In this document: piece after piece, positions 26,461 to 34,536 of the stretch | Layout: every line of letters starts with the position of its first letter | Position numbering within the stretch: the first letter of the stretch is position 1 | Assembly (NCBI RefSeq): GCF_000716595.1 | Contig: NZ_JNXC01000001.1 | Span: forward strand, 496,001-560,000 | From: Saccharothrix sp. NRRL B-16314 | GTDB taxonomy: Bacteria; Actinomycetota; Actinomycetes; Mycobacteriales; Pseudonocardiaceae | Length of the DNA: 64,000 bases | Direction of reading: 5' to 3' | The notes under the pieces: model-generated | Databases searched by the model: none | What the model was told of the DNA's origin: nothing | What the model saw: only the letters and a program-made list of their open reading frames with translations | Program-made: the position numbers and the translations under genes

Positions 26461-27879
26461 GTGGTGGTTTCCCAGACCAATTTCGCGTGGGCGACGCTGC
26501 TGGACGTCGGCCCGCCGGGGCGCGGCGGGCGTCGCCTCCACGATCGCCTGGCCCACGCGCTGCGCGCCGCGATCCGGGACGGCCGGCTGGTGGAAGGCGC
26601 CGCCGTGCCGCCGAGCCGGGCGCTCGCCGAGGAGTTCGGCTGCTCGCGGTGGGTGGTGACGGAGGCGTACGGGCAGCTCGTCGCGGAGGGCTACCTCGCC
26701 GCACGGGTGGGTTCCGCGACGCGGGTCTCGTGGTCGCCGGACGCCGTGGCGTCGCCGCCTCGCACGCCGCGCGCACCGGAGCCCGCACCGGTCCGGTACG
26801 ACCTCGCCCCCGGCCTGCCGGACGTGCGGGCGTTCCCCCGCCGCCGCTGGGCGGACGCCGTCCGGGCGGTCACCGGCTCGGCCGTCCACTACGACCTCGG
26901 CCTGCCGGACCGCTCCGGGCACGCGGTGCTGAGGACGACCGTGGCGGAGTACCTGCGGCGCTCGCGCGGCGCGGACGCGGACGCCGCGTCGGTGACGGTG
27001 TGCGCGGGCGTCACGGACGGTCTGGTGCGCACGTGCCGGGCGCTGGTCGCCGAGGGGATCGCCGACCTGGCCGTGGAGGACCCCGGCTGGGGCCGGCTGA
27101 GGGACGCGGCGACGAGCGCCGGCATGCGCGTGCACCCGGTGCCCGTGGACCACGACGGCCTCCGCGTCGACGAGCTCGCCCGCACGCCGGCCAGGGCCGT
27201 CGTCATCGGTGCGGCGCACCAGTTCCCCACCGGCACGGTGCTGTCCCCCGGCCGCCGGGCACGGCTGGTGCGCTGGGCGCGCGAGGTGGACGGCTTCGTC
27301 GTCGAGGACGACTACGACGCCGAGTTCCGCTACGACCACCACCCGGTGGCCGTCGTGCAGGGGATGGACCCGGGCCGGGTGTTCCTCCTCGGCTCGGTCA
27401 GCAAGACGCTGTCACCCGCCCTCGGCCTGGGCTGGCTCGTCGCACCGGCCGCGACGACCCGCGCGCTCCGGGCCGCGAACCCGGTGGCCGCCGCGCCGCC
27501 GGTGCTGGACCAACTGGCGCTGGCCACCTTCATCGACCGCGGGTGGTACGACGCCCACCTGCGTGCGGCGCGACGACGGTTCCGCGCCCGCCGTGACCTG
27601 CTGGTCCGGACGCTCGCCGACCTGGTGCCGGAGGGCAGGGTCTCCGGCACCGCCGCCGGGCTGCACGTCCTGCTGCACCTGCCGGACGACGCCGACACCG
27701 GCGGCGCGGTCCGGGACGCGGCTGCCGCCGGTCTGCGCCTGACGGACCTGGACGACTACCGGGTGGAGGGGTCGGCGGAGCGCGCGCTCGTCCTCGGGTA
27801 CGGCAACATCAGCGACACGGAGATCCCCACGGCCGTCGCGCTCCTGCGCGAAGCGCTGCGTCCGACCTGTCCGCCGTGA
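26461..27879 (+). CDS. MocR/PdxR-family GntR regulator with aminotransferase domain
   Basis: About 472 residues. The N-terminal GntR winged helix (LHDRLAHALRAAIRDGRLVEGAAVPPSRALAEEFG, about 24-58, then the recognition helix SRWVVTEAYGQL) is fused to a class I aminotransferase-fold domain. That domain has GAAHQFPTGTVLSP, VEDDYDAEFRYD and the PLP-lysine segment LLGSVSKTLSPALGLGW. Such regulators bind PLP and control B6 synthesis, GABA or taurine genes. The likely target is the divergent aldo/keto reductase. Confidence 0.93.
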   Translation: MVVSQTNFAWATLLDVGPPGRGGRRLHDRLAHALRAAIRDGRLVEGAAVPPSRALAEEFGCSRWVVTEAYGQLVAEGYLAARVGSATRVSWSPDAVASPPRTPRAPEPAPVRYDLAPGLPDVRAFPRRRWADAVRAVTGSAVHYDLGLPDRSGHAVLRTTVAEYLRRSRGADADAASVTVCAGVTDGLVRTCRALVAEGIADLAVEDPGWGRLRDAATSAGMRVHPVPVDHDGLRVDELARTPARAVVIGAAHQFPTGTVLSPGRRARLVRWAREVDGFVVEDDYDAEFRYDHHPVAVVQGMDPGRVFLLGSVSKTLSPALGLGWLVAPAATTRALRAANPVAAAPPVLDQLALATFIDRGWYDAHLRAARRRFRARRDLLVRTLADLVPEGRVSGTAAGLHVLLHLPDDADTGGAVRDAAAAGLRLTDLDDYRVEGSAERALVLGYGNISDTEIPTAVALLREALRPTCPP

Positions 27880-27962
27880 CCGCCCGATGTGGACGGAGTG
27901 CGCCGGTCGCGACAACCTCCCGTGGCCGCCGATCCGTACTAATCGGCGACCGAGGAGGGTGA

Positions 27963-28454
27963 GTGGAACGCGATCGCGAGTTCGGTGAGTTCGTCGACGC
28001 CCGCGCGTTGGTGCTGCGGAGGACCGCGTACCTGCTGTGCGGCGACTGGCACCGCGCGGAGGACCTGGTGCAGACGGCGCTGACGAAGTTGTACGTCGTC
28101 TGGCCGCGGGTGCGTCGGCAGAGCGTCGACGCGTACGCCCGCAAGATCCTGGTGCGGGCGGCGATCGACGAGTCGCGGCGCGGGTTCAGGAGGCGGGAGA
28201 CGGTGGTCGACTCCGTCCCGGAGACACCGACGTCCGGTACGGCGCCCGCCGACCTGGACGTGCGCCGGGCGCTGGCCTTGCTGCCGATGGGGCAGCGCAC
28301 CGTCGTGGTCCTCCGCTACTGGGAGGACCTGAGCGTCACCGAAACCGCCCGACTGCTCGGTCGGACCGAAGGCACCGTGAAGAGCCAGGCGGCGAAAGGC
28401 CTCGCCGCCCTGCGCGACCTTCTCGGCGGCCACATCCTCGAGGAGCAGCGATGA
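27963..28454 (+). CDS. SigE-family ECF sigma factor
   Basis: 163 residues, region 2 FGEFVDARALVLRRTAYLLCGDWHRAEDLVQTALTKLYV and region 4 LLPMGQRTVVVLRYWEDLSVTETARLLGRTEGTVKSQAAKGLAAL. Closest in style to the SigE/SigM ECF group. GTG follows GAGGAGGG. Overlaps the next gene by 4 bp (ATGA); that gene encodes a transmembrane protein probably acting as its anti-sigma factor. Confidence 0.92.
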   Translation: MERDREFGEFVDARALVLRRTAYLLCGDWHRAEDLVQTALTKLYVVWPRVRRQSVDAYARKILVRAAIDESRRGFRRRETVVDSVPETPTSGTAPADLDVRRALALLPMGQRTVVVLRYWEDLSVTETARLLGRTEGTVKSQAAKGLAALRDLLGGHILEEQR

Positions 28455-29281
28455 CCGACATGAAGCAGACCCTGGCGACCGCGTTCGACGACGAGCCGCC
28501 GCTGAGCATCGACCGGGCGGCGATCCTGAAGGTCGGCCGGCGCAAGGCCACCTTCCGCCGCGGCTACACCGGTGCCGCCGTGCTCGCCACCGTCGCCGCG
28601 GTGGCCGTCCCGGCGTTGCTCTGGTCGGGAGCCGGAGGGGGGAGCGGAGGGGCCGACCTCCAAGTGGCGGCGGGGCAGTCCTCGGCGACGACGGTGCCGT
28701 CCGAGCCGACGCTGACCACCGAGGCCGTGCCGGCCACCACCGAATCGGCGCCCGCGACCACGGAAACCACCAAGCCGGGTTCGTCCAACGCCCCGTCGTC
28801 CATGGCGCAACCGCAGCCGCCCAAGCCGGTGACGCCCGAGCGGGCCGCCGAGCTGGGCGTGCTGCTCGCCGGGTCGGGCGCGATCCCGGCCGACGCGCAG
28901 GGCACGCCGGTGCCGCAGTCCCCGATGGACCCGTGGACGTTCCGCATCAGCAACGCGAACGCGTACCTGTCGCTCACGGACGTCACCACCCCGGTGGGTC
29001 GGGGTTCGGTGCTGCTCCACCTGTACCCGGGCGAGGCGGCGTGCGAGGCCGCGGACACGTCGTGCCAGTCGCTGGAGTACGGCGGCAAGGCCGTCGCGGT
29101 GTCCACGCAGGAGCACAACGGCATCACGCTGGTCACGGTGAGGACCGCCACGCCCGACGGCGCGGTGATGTCGGCGCAGACGTCGAACAGCAGCGACAAG
29201 GCCACGAGCAACGGGACCGCGCCGCCGCTCACCTGGGAGCAGCTGGCAAAGATCGCGACACACCCGGGGTTCGCGTTCTAG
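28451..29281 (+). CDS. Membrane protein coupled to sigma factor, putative anti-sigma regulator
   Basis: 276 residues: a cytoplasmic N-terminus of about 37 residues (FDDEPPLSIDRAAILKVGRRKATFRRG), one transmembrane helix (GAAVLATVAAVAVPALLWSG), a Thr/Ser/Pro-rich linker (about 75-120) and an extracytoplasmic domain with two Cys (EAACEAADTSCQSLEYGG) that may form a disulfide. No classic zinc-finger anti-sigma motif (HxxxCxxC) is present, so the anti-sigma role rests on operon structure and topology. Confidence 0.7.
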   Translation: MTDMKQTLATAFDDEPPLSIDRAAILKVGRRKATFRRGYTGAAVLATVAAVAVPALLWSGAGGGSGGADLQVAAGQSSATTVPSEPTLTTEAVPATTESAPATTETTKPGSSNAPSSMAQPQPPKPVTPERAAELGVLLAGSGAIPADAQGTPVPQSPMDPWTFRISNANAYLSLTDVTTPVGRGSVLLHLYPGEAACEAADTSCQSLEYGGKAVAVSTQEHNGITLVTVRTATPDGAVMSAQTSNSSDKATSNGTAPPLTWEQLAKIATHPGFAF

Positions 29282-29290
29282 CCTGTAGGG

Positions 29291-29719
29291 GTGCCTGAGG
29301 ACTTGACCGTGACGCGGACGCTGGTGATACCGGCGGCCGAGTTGAGCGAGCGGTTCTCCAGGTCCTCCGGCCCCGGCGGCCAGGGCGTGAACACGGCGGA
29401 CAGCCGGGTCGAGCTGAGCTTCGACCTGGCTGCTTCGCCGTCCGTGCCCGAGTGGCTGCGCGTCCGCATGGTGTCCAGGCTGGAGAAGCGCCTGGTGGAC
29501 GGGGTGCTCACGATCACCGCGAGCGAGCACCGCGCCCAGCTCCAGAACCGCCAGGCAGCCCGTGAGCGGATGACGAACACCCTGCGCGACGCGGCTGCCG
29601 CGCCACCGCCGGTCCGGCGCAAGACCAAGCCCACCAAGGGTTCGCAGGAACGCCGCATCGCCGAGAAGAAGCGCCGCGCCCAGACGAAGAACGGTCGTCG
29701 CGGCGGCGGCTGGGATTAG
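29291..29719 (+). CDS. arfB: Alternative ribosome-rescue peptidyl-tRNA hydrolase ArfB (YaeJ/ICT1 type)
   Basis: 142 residues: release-factor catalytic loop SSGPGGQGVNTADSRVEL (GGQ about residue 27-32) and a basic C-terminal tail (RRKTKPTKGSQERRIAEKKR) that inserts into the empty mRNA channel of stalled ribosomes. Hydrolyses peptidyl-tRNA on non-stop complexes. The TAG stop of the previous gene forms a TAGCCT box 6 nt before this GTG, so it may have its own leaderless promoter. Confidence 0.93.
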   Translation: MPEDLTVTRTLVIPAAELSERFSRSSGPGGQGVNTADSRVELSFDLAASPSVPEWLRVRMVSRLEKRLVDGVLTITASEHRAQLQNRQAARERMTNTLRDAAAAPPPVRRKTKPTKGSQERRIAEKKRRAQTKNGRRGGGWD

Positions 29720-29730
29720 GGTTCCGGGGC

Positions 29731-30387
29731 GTGACCGAGCCCGAATTCCTCACCATGGCCCGCACCGCCTACGACACCGTCGCCGACGACTACGCGGACG
29801 TTTTGCGCGACCACCTCGCGTCCAGCCCGGCGGACCGGGCGGTGCTCGGGCTGTTCGCCGAACTGGTGGACGGCCCGGTCGCGGACATCGGCTGCGGTCC
29901 CGGCCGGATCGCCGGTCACCTGCACGGCCTCGGCGTGGACGTGTTCGGCCTGGACCTGTCGCCCGAGATGGTCGCCGTCGCCCGCCGCGACCACCCCGAC
30001 CTGCGGTTCGAGGTCGGCTCGATGCTCGACCTCGACCTGCCGGATGGTTCCCTGGGCGGCGCGCTGGGCTGGTACTCGGTGATCCACGTGCCGTGGGAGC
30101 TGCACCCCGAGGTGTTCGCCGAGTTCCACCGCGTCCTCGCGCCCGGTGGGCTGCTGCTGATGGCGTTCCAGGTCGGCGACGACGTCCGGCGGCTGGAGCA
30201 GGGCTACGGGCACGACATCTCGCTGGACGTGTTCCGCCTCGATCCCGACCGGGTTCTCGCCCAGCTCGCCGAGGCCGGCTTCGAGCCCCACACCCGCTTG
30301 GACCGGCAGCCGGTCGGCCCGGAGAAGACGCCGCAGAGCTACCTGATCGTCCGCAAGCCCGGCCCGAGCGACCCGAGCCGGAGCTAG
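29731..30387 (+). CDS. Class I SAM-dependent methyltransferase
   Basis: 218 residues. Motif I is VADIGCGPGRIAGHLHGLG (about 50-68), followed by VFGLDLSPEMVAVARRDHP, RFEVGSMLDLDLPDGSLGG and HRVLAPGGLLLMAFQ (motif III). UbiE/Methyltransf_11-like; substrate unknown. GTG start 8 nt after TAGGGT. The last codons (SRS stop) are the first copy of a tandem repeat that fills the following intergenic region. Confidence 0.88.
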   Translation: MTEPEFLTMARTAYDTVADDYADVLRDHLASSPADRAVLGLFAELVDGPVADIGCGPGRIAGHLHGLGVDVFGLDLSPEMVAVARRDHPDLRFEVGSMLDLDLPDGSLGGALGWYSVIHVPWELHPEVFAEFHRVLAPGGLLLMAFQVGDDVRRLEQGYGHDISLDVFRLDPDRVLAQLAEAGFEPHTRLDRQPVGPEKTPQSYLIVRKPGPSDPSRS

Positions 30388-30657
30388 CCGAGCTGGAGCT
30401 AGCCGTGCCGGAGTGAGCCCAGCCAGGGCCGGCCGGGTCAGGGTCAGCCGAGCCGGAGTGAGCCGAGCCGGAGCGAGCCCAGCCGCCAGGGCCGGCCGGG
30501 TCAGGGTCAGCCGAGCCGGAGTGAGCCGAGCCGGAGCGAGCCCAGCCTGCCGAGCCAGAGCCTGCAGAGCCAGGGTCAGCCCAGCCAGAGCCGGCCCAGC
30601 CAGGGGCAGCCCAGCCAGAGCCGGCCCAGCCAGCCGGCCGAGCCAGGGTCAGCCGAG
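30367..30657. repeat. Degenerate GC-rich minisatellite between convergent genes
   Basis: About 290 bp made of 10-15 bp words such as GAGCCGGAG, CAGCCGAGCC and CCCAGCCAGAG. It contains an exact 62-bp direct repeat (30423-30484 and 30486-30547), and near its left end the stop-codon segment GGAGCTAGCCG occurs twice (30380 and 30395, period 15). It starts in the terminal codons of the methyltransferase and ends inside the stop codon of the response regulator. Long frames through it are repeat artefacts. Confidence 0.9.
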
Positions 30658-31311
30658 CCAGACGTAGAGGCGTTCGGGCCGCCCGGTCCCGCCGTACTTC
30701 AGCCGCACCTCCGCCTTGCCGGTGCTCACGAAGTGCTCCAGGTACCGCCGCGCGGACACCCGGGCCAGTTCGGTCGCGTCCGCGCACTCGCTCGCCGTCA
30801 CCGGACCTGCCCGCAGCACCCGCTCCACCAGCGCGGCCGTCTGCGCGGTCAACCCCTTGGGCAGCACGGGCGCGCTGCGCGGCCGTGCGCCGAACACCTG
30901 GTCCACGTCCGCCTGGCCGGCCGACGCCAGCTGGTCCAGCCGCCGGTCCAGCGCGGCGAAGTGGGCGAGCTGGTCGCGGAGCGCCGCGTACTCGAACGGC
31001 TTGATCAGGTAGTGCAGCACCCCGCCCCGCATGGCGCTGCGCACCGTCTCCACGTCCGTCGCCGCCGTGATCACGATGACGTCCACGTCGTCGCGCACCC
31101 CGCGCAGCTCCCGCAGCACCGTCAACCCGTCCACGTCCGGCAGGTAGACGTCCAGCAGCACCAGGTCCGGCCGCAGCCCGCGCACCAGCCGCACCGCGTC
31201 CGCGCCGGTGTGCGCCACGCCGACCACCTCGAACCCGGGCGTCCGCGCCACGTACCCGCTGTGGACCTTCGCGACCATGAAATCGTCGTCGACCACCAGG
31301 ACCCTGATCAC
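30649..31311 (-). CDS. Response regulator, DcuR/CitB type
   Basis: 220 residues: receiver domain with acidic pocket VLVVDDDF (about 3-10), phospho-acceptor Asp in LVLLDVYLPD (about 54), VIVITAATD and Lys in YLIKPFEY; then a C-terminal winged/HTH region (VTASECADATELARVSARRYLEHF). GTG overlaps the kinase stop (GTGA). It probably activates the divergent tctCBA transporter in response to a di- or tricarboxylate. Confidence 0.92.
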   Translation of the reverse strand: MIRVLVVDDDFMVAKVHSGYVARTPGFEVVGVAHTGADAVRLVRGLRPDLVLLDVYLPDVDGLTVLRELRGVRDDVDVIVITAATDVETVRSAMRGGVLHYLIKPFEYAALRDQLAHFAALDRRLDQLASAGQADVDQVFGARPRSAPVLPKGLTAQTAALVERVLRAGPVTASECADATELARVSARRYLEHFVSTGKAEVRLKYGGTGRPERLYVWLG

Positions 31312-32855
31312 GCCGGCACCTCCACGGGCAGCCGTGCGGTGAACACCGCGCCGTTCTCGTTGCGCACCCGCACGGACCCGCCGCGCCGCAGGCAGGTCTG
31401 CCGGATGAGCGCCAACCCGAGCCCGCGCTGACCCTGCTCGGCGGCCTTCGTGGTGAACCCGTGCCGGAACACCTCCTCGGCCAGCCCGGCCGCGACTCCG
31501 GGGCCGGAATCCCGCACCACGACCAGGACCTCGTCCGGCGAGGACCGCACCGACACCTCGATCCAGCCGCCTCCGGACAGCGCGTCCAGCGCGTTGTCCA
31601 CCAGGTTCCCGAGCACCGTGACGAGGTCCGTCGACAACTCCTCGTCCACCGCGCCCAACGAGCTGTCCGGCGCCATCCGCAGCCCGATGCCGCGTTCGGC
31701 GGCGAGGCTGGACTTCGCGATCAGCAGCGCCGCCACGGCCGGGTCGGCGATCTTCGAGCCGACCTCGGTCCGCCACGCGCCCTGCGCCGTGTTGATGCGG
31801 CTGATGAACCCGCGCACCTCGTCGTACTCGCCCAGCTCCACCAGGCCGGCGATGGTGTGCAGGCGGTTGCTGAACTCGTGCGCCTGCGCCCGGAGGGTGT
31901 CGGTGGCGTGCCGGTTCGCGTCCAGCTCGTCCCGCAACGTGGTCAGCTCGGTCCGGTCCCGCAGGGTCACCACCGCGCCGTGCACGTCGAGCGGCATGTA
32001 GTTCAGGGTCAGCACCCGGCCGCCGGTCAGCGCGAGCTGGTCCACGCCGGTCGCCCGCCCGGTGAGCACGTCGCGCAGCCGTTCGTCCAGGTCCAGCTCC
32101 GACACCGACCGCCCCACCGCGTCCGGCGGCAACGCCAGCAGGTCGCGGGCGTGGTCGTTGACCAGCGTGATCCGGTGCTGCGGATCGAGTGCCACGACGC
32201 CCTCCTTGATGCCGTGCAGCAGCGCTTCCCGGTATTCGACCAGCGCGGTGATCTCGTGCGGTTCCAGGCCGAGCGTCTGGTTCTTCACCCGTCGCGCCAG
32301 CAGCAGCGACCCGGCGACGCCGATGACCAGCGCCACGCCGAGCAGCCGCAGCGCGTTGTCCGGCGAGTCCAGCACACCCTCCCAGAACCCCGGCGCCTGC
32401 TGCCCGGCCGCGACCAGCCCGATCACCGCGCCGTCGTCACCGATCACCGGCACGTGCGCCACGGTCGCGCCGCCCAGCTCGCCGACCCACGACCGGCCCT
32501 GCAACGCGGTGCTGCCGCCGACGTCCAGCTCGCCGCCGACCTGGCTCGGATCGGGCGAGGTCAGCACCTTGCGGCCGGGGTCGGTGATGATCACGTAGCT
32601 GGCGCCGGACAGGCTGCGCGCGCTCTCCGCGAACGGCGCCAGCGCGTAGTGCCGCAGCGGGTCGGCCAACGACGCCCGCACGCCCGCCGTCGCGCCGACG
32701 TCCTCGGCCACGGACAGCATCCGGCGTCCCTCGGTCGTGCGGAAGTTGTTCCCCGCCTGGACGACCGACAGCACACCCACCGCGCACAACAGCGCCACGA
32801 CCACCACCAGTTGCCACACGAGCAGCTGGCGCGCCAGGGATCCGCGACTGCCCAT
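31308..32855 (-). CDS. Sensor histidine kinase, DcuS/CitA type
   Basis: 515 residues. TM1 LLVWQLVVVVALLCAVGVLSVV (about 10-32), an extracytoplasmic PAS-like sensor with SGASYVIITDPGRKVLTSPDPSQVG, TM2 LLGVALVIGVAGSLLLARRV, a cytoplasmic PAS (GIKEGVVALDPQHRITLVN), the SPOB-like dimerisation/H-box AQAHEFSNRLHTIAGL and a HATPase (LGNLVDNALDAL, DSGPGV, GLGLALI). This is the carboxylate-sensing family. The ATG follows AGGAGGT. Coupled to its response regulator. Confidence 0.93.
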   Translation of the reverse strand: MGSRGSLARQLLVWQLVVVVALLCAVGVLSVVQAGNNFRTTEGRRMLSVAEDVGATAGVRASLADPLRHYALAPFAESARSLSGASYVIITDPGRKVLTSPDPSQVGGELDVGGSTALQGRSWVGELGGATVAHVPVIGDDGAVIGLVAAGQQAPGFWEGVLDSPDNALRLLGVALVIGVAGSLLLARRVKNQTLGLEPHEITALVEYREALLHGIKEGVVALDPQHRITLVNDHARDLLALPPDAVGRSVSELDLDERLRDVLTGRATGVDQLALTGGRVLTLNYMPLDVHGAVVTLRDRTELTTLRDELDANRHATDTLRAQAHEFSNRLHTIAGLVELGEYDEVRGFISRINTAQGAWRTEVGSKIADPAVAALLIAKSSLAAERGIGLRMAPDSSLGAVDEELSTDLVTVLGNLVDNALDALSGGGWIEVSVRSSPDEVLVVVRDSGPGVAAGLAEEVFRHGFTTKAAEQGQRGLGLALIRQTCLRRGGSVRVRNENGAVFTARLPVEVPA

Positions 32856-32994
32856 GACGACACGACCTCCTGGCAGATCGGCGCGCCCGGCTGTGACCAC
32901 AAAGAACAAAAGAACCCTTAGGCGCGCAAGCGGGACTTCTCTGTTTACACGAGAGCAACATGTCGAACCACGCGGAAGAGAGGCGGGGATCACA

Positions 32995-33987
32995 GTGGGG
33001 ATCACCGGGCGGTTCACGAACTGGCTCGCGGTCGTCGGCGCGTTGGCGGTCGTCGTCCTCGTGCCGCCGCTGCTGACGTCCGGAACGGGCGACACGGCGT
33101 CGTTGCGGAGCCTGCGCGTGCTGGTCCCGAACGCGCCCGGCGGCGGCTACGACATCACGGCGCGCACGGCGGCGAAGGCCATGGAGGACGCCGACCTGAT
33201 CCGCAACACCGAGGTCTTCAACCTGCCCGGCGCGGGCGGCACGGTCGGGCTCGGCCGGATCGTCAGCGAGCGCGGCAACGGCAAGCTGGTGATGTCGATG
33301 GGCCTGGGCGTGGTCGGCAGCGTCTACACGAACAAGGCGCCGTCGTCGCTGCTCGACACCACGCCGATCGCGAAGCTCATCGAGGAGCCGGACATCGTCG
33401 TGGTCGGCAAGGACTCGCCGTACCGGACGCTGGCCGAGCTGGTCGACGCGTGGCGGGCGAACCCGGGGGCGGTGCAGGTCGGTGGCGGTTCGTCACCGGG
33501 CGGGCCGGACCACCTGGCGCCGATGCTGATGGCCAAGGCGGTCGGCCTCGACCCCCGGTCGGTCAACTACATCCCGTTCGACGGCGGTGGCGAGCTGCTG
33601 GCGTCGGTGCTGGGCGGGAAGGTCGCGTTCGGCGTGTCCGGCGTCGGCGAGTACCGGGACCAGATCGAGGCCGGGCAGATCCGGGTGCTGGCGGTGACCA
33701 GCGGTTCGCGGCTGTCCGGTGTGGACGCGCCGACGCTGCGCGAGTCGGGCGTGGACGTCGAGTTCAACAACTGGCGCGGTGTGGTCGCGCCGCCGGGGAT
33801 CGGTGACACCGACCGGGCCCGGCTCGTCGACCTGTTCACCGACCTGCACGGCACCCCGCAGTGGCGGGAGGCGTTGGCCCGCAACGGCTGGACGGACGCG
33901 TTCGCGCCGGGGGACGAGTTCGGCGCGTTCCTGCGCGCGGAGAACGAGCGGGTGGCGACCGTGCTCAAGGACCTGGGGCTGGCATGA
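32995..33987 (+). CDS. tctC: Tripartite tricarboxylate transporter substrate-binding protein
   Basis: About 330 residues. N-terminal export signal/anchor (FTNWLAVVGALAVVVLVPPLL) and Bug/TctC fold: RVLVPNAPGGGYDITARTAAKAM (about 41-63), NLPGAGGTVGLGRI, DHLAPMLMAKAVG, YIPFDGGGELLASVLGGKVAFGVSG and FNNWRGVVAPPG. Captures a carboxylate outside the membrane for TctAB. Divergent from the two-component genes; overlaps tctB by 4 bp. Confidence 0.92.
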   Translation: MGITGRFTNWLAVVGALAVVVLVPPLLTSGTGDTASLRSLRVLVPNAPGGGYDITARTAAKAMEDADLIRNTEVFNLPGAGGTVGLGRIVSERGNGKLVMSMGLGVVGSVYTNKAPSSLLDTTPIAKLIEEPDIVVVGKDSPYRTLAELVDAWRANPGAVQVGGGSSPGGPDHLAPMLMAKAVGLDPRSVNYIPFDGGGELLASVLGGKVAFGVSGVGEYRDQIEAGQIRVLAVTSGSRLSGVDAPTLRESGVDVEFNNWRGVVAPPGIGDTDRARLVDLFTDLHGTPQWREALARNGWTDAFAPGDEFGAFLRAENERVATVLKDLGLA

Positions 33988-34535
33988 GTGGAGGGTTGGA
34001 CGTGCACAAGGCCGTGAACGAGCCACCGAGCAAGACCCTGAGCCGGGCATGGTTCCGGGAGCGGTCGGAGCTGGGCGTGTCGGCGGTGCTGGTGGGGTTG
34101 GGCGTGGTGGTCCTGGTCGACGCGATCCGGATCCACACCGACTTCGCGCAGCGCGGACCGGTCGGCCCGAAGGCGGTGCCGGTGGTGGTCGGCGTCGGGT
34201 TGATCGTGGTCGCCGTGCTGCTCGCGCGGGACGTGCTGCGCGGTGGGCGCGGCGAGGCGGAGGGCGGCGAGGACGTCGACCTCACCGCGCCCGCGGACTG
34301 GCGGACGGTGCTGCTGCTGTGCGGCGCGTTCCTGGCCAACGCGGCGCTGATCGGGGTGGTCGGCTTCCCGCTCTCCGGCGCGATCCTGTTCTGGGGCGCG
34401 GCCTACGCGCTGGGCAGCCGGAACTTCGTCCGCGACCCGCTGATCGCGGCCGGGCTGTCGGTGCTCACGTTCGTCCTGTTCAACAACCTCCTGGGCGTGC
34501 CGCTGCCCGGCGGGCCTCTGGTGGGGATGTTCTGA
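33984..34535 (+). CDS. tctB: Tripartite tricarboxylate transporter small membrane subunit
   Basis: 183 residues with four predicted helices ([82 protein letters not shown]), the usual TctB layout including the Pxx[10 protein letters not shown] ending. Start ATG overlaps the tctC stop; one base separates its stop from tctA. Confidence 0.88.
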   Translation: MSGGLDVHKAVNEPPSKTLSRAWFRERSELGVSAVLVGLGVVVLVDAIRIHTDFAQRGPVGPKAVPVVVGVGLIVVAVLLARDVLRGGRGEAEGGEDVDLTAPADWRTVLLLCGAFLANAALIGVVGFPLSGAILFWGAAYALGSRNFVRDPLIAAGLSVLTFVLFNNLLGVPLPGGPLVGMF

Positions 34536-34536
34536 C

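Noticed and set aside
30367..30657. CRISPR array
   Set aside because: Repeats are degenerate and contiguous without unique spacers, and no cas genes are nearby; the same applies to the arrays at 36.1 and 57.6 kb.
30413..30667. 84-codon Ala/Arg/Gly/Ser repeat protein
   Set aside because: Generated entirely by the minisatellite between convergent genes; no start signal and no homology expected.
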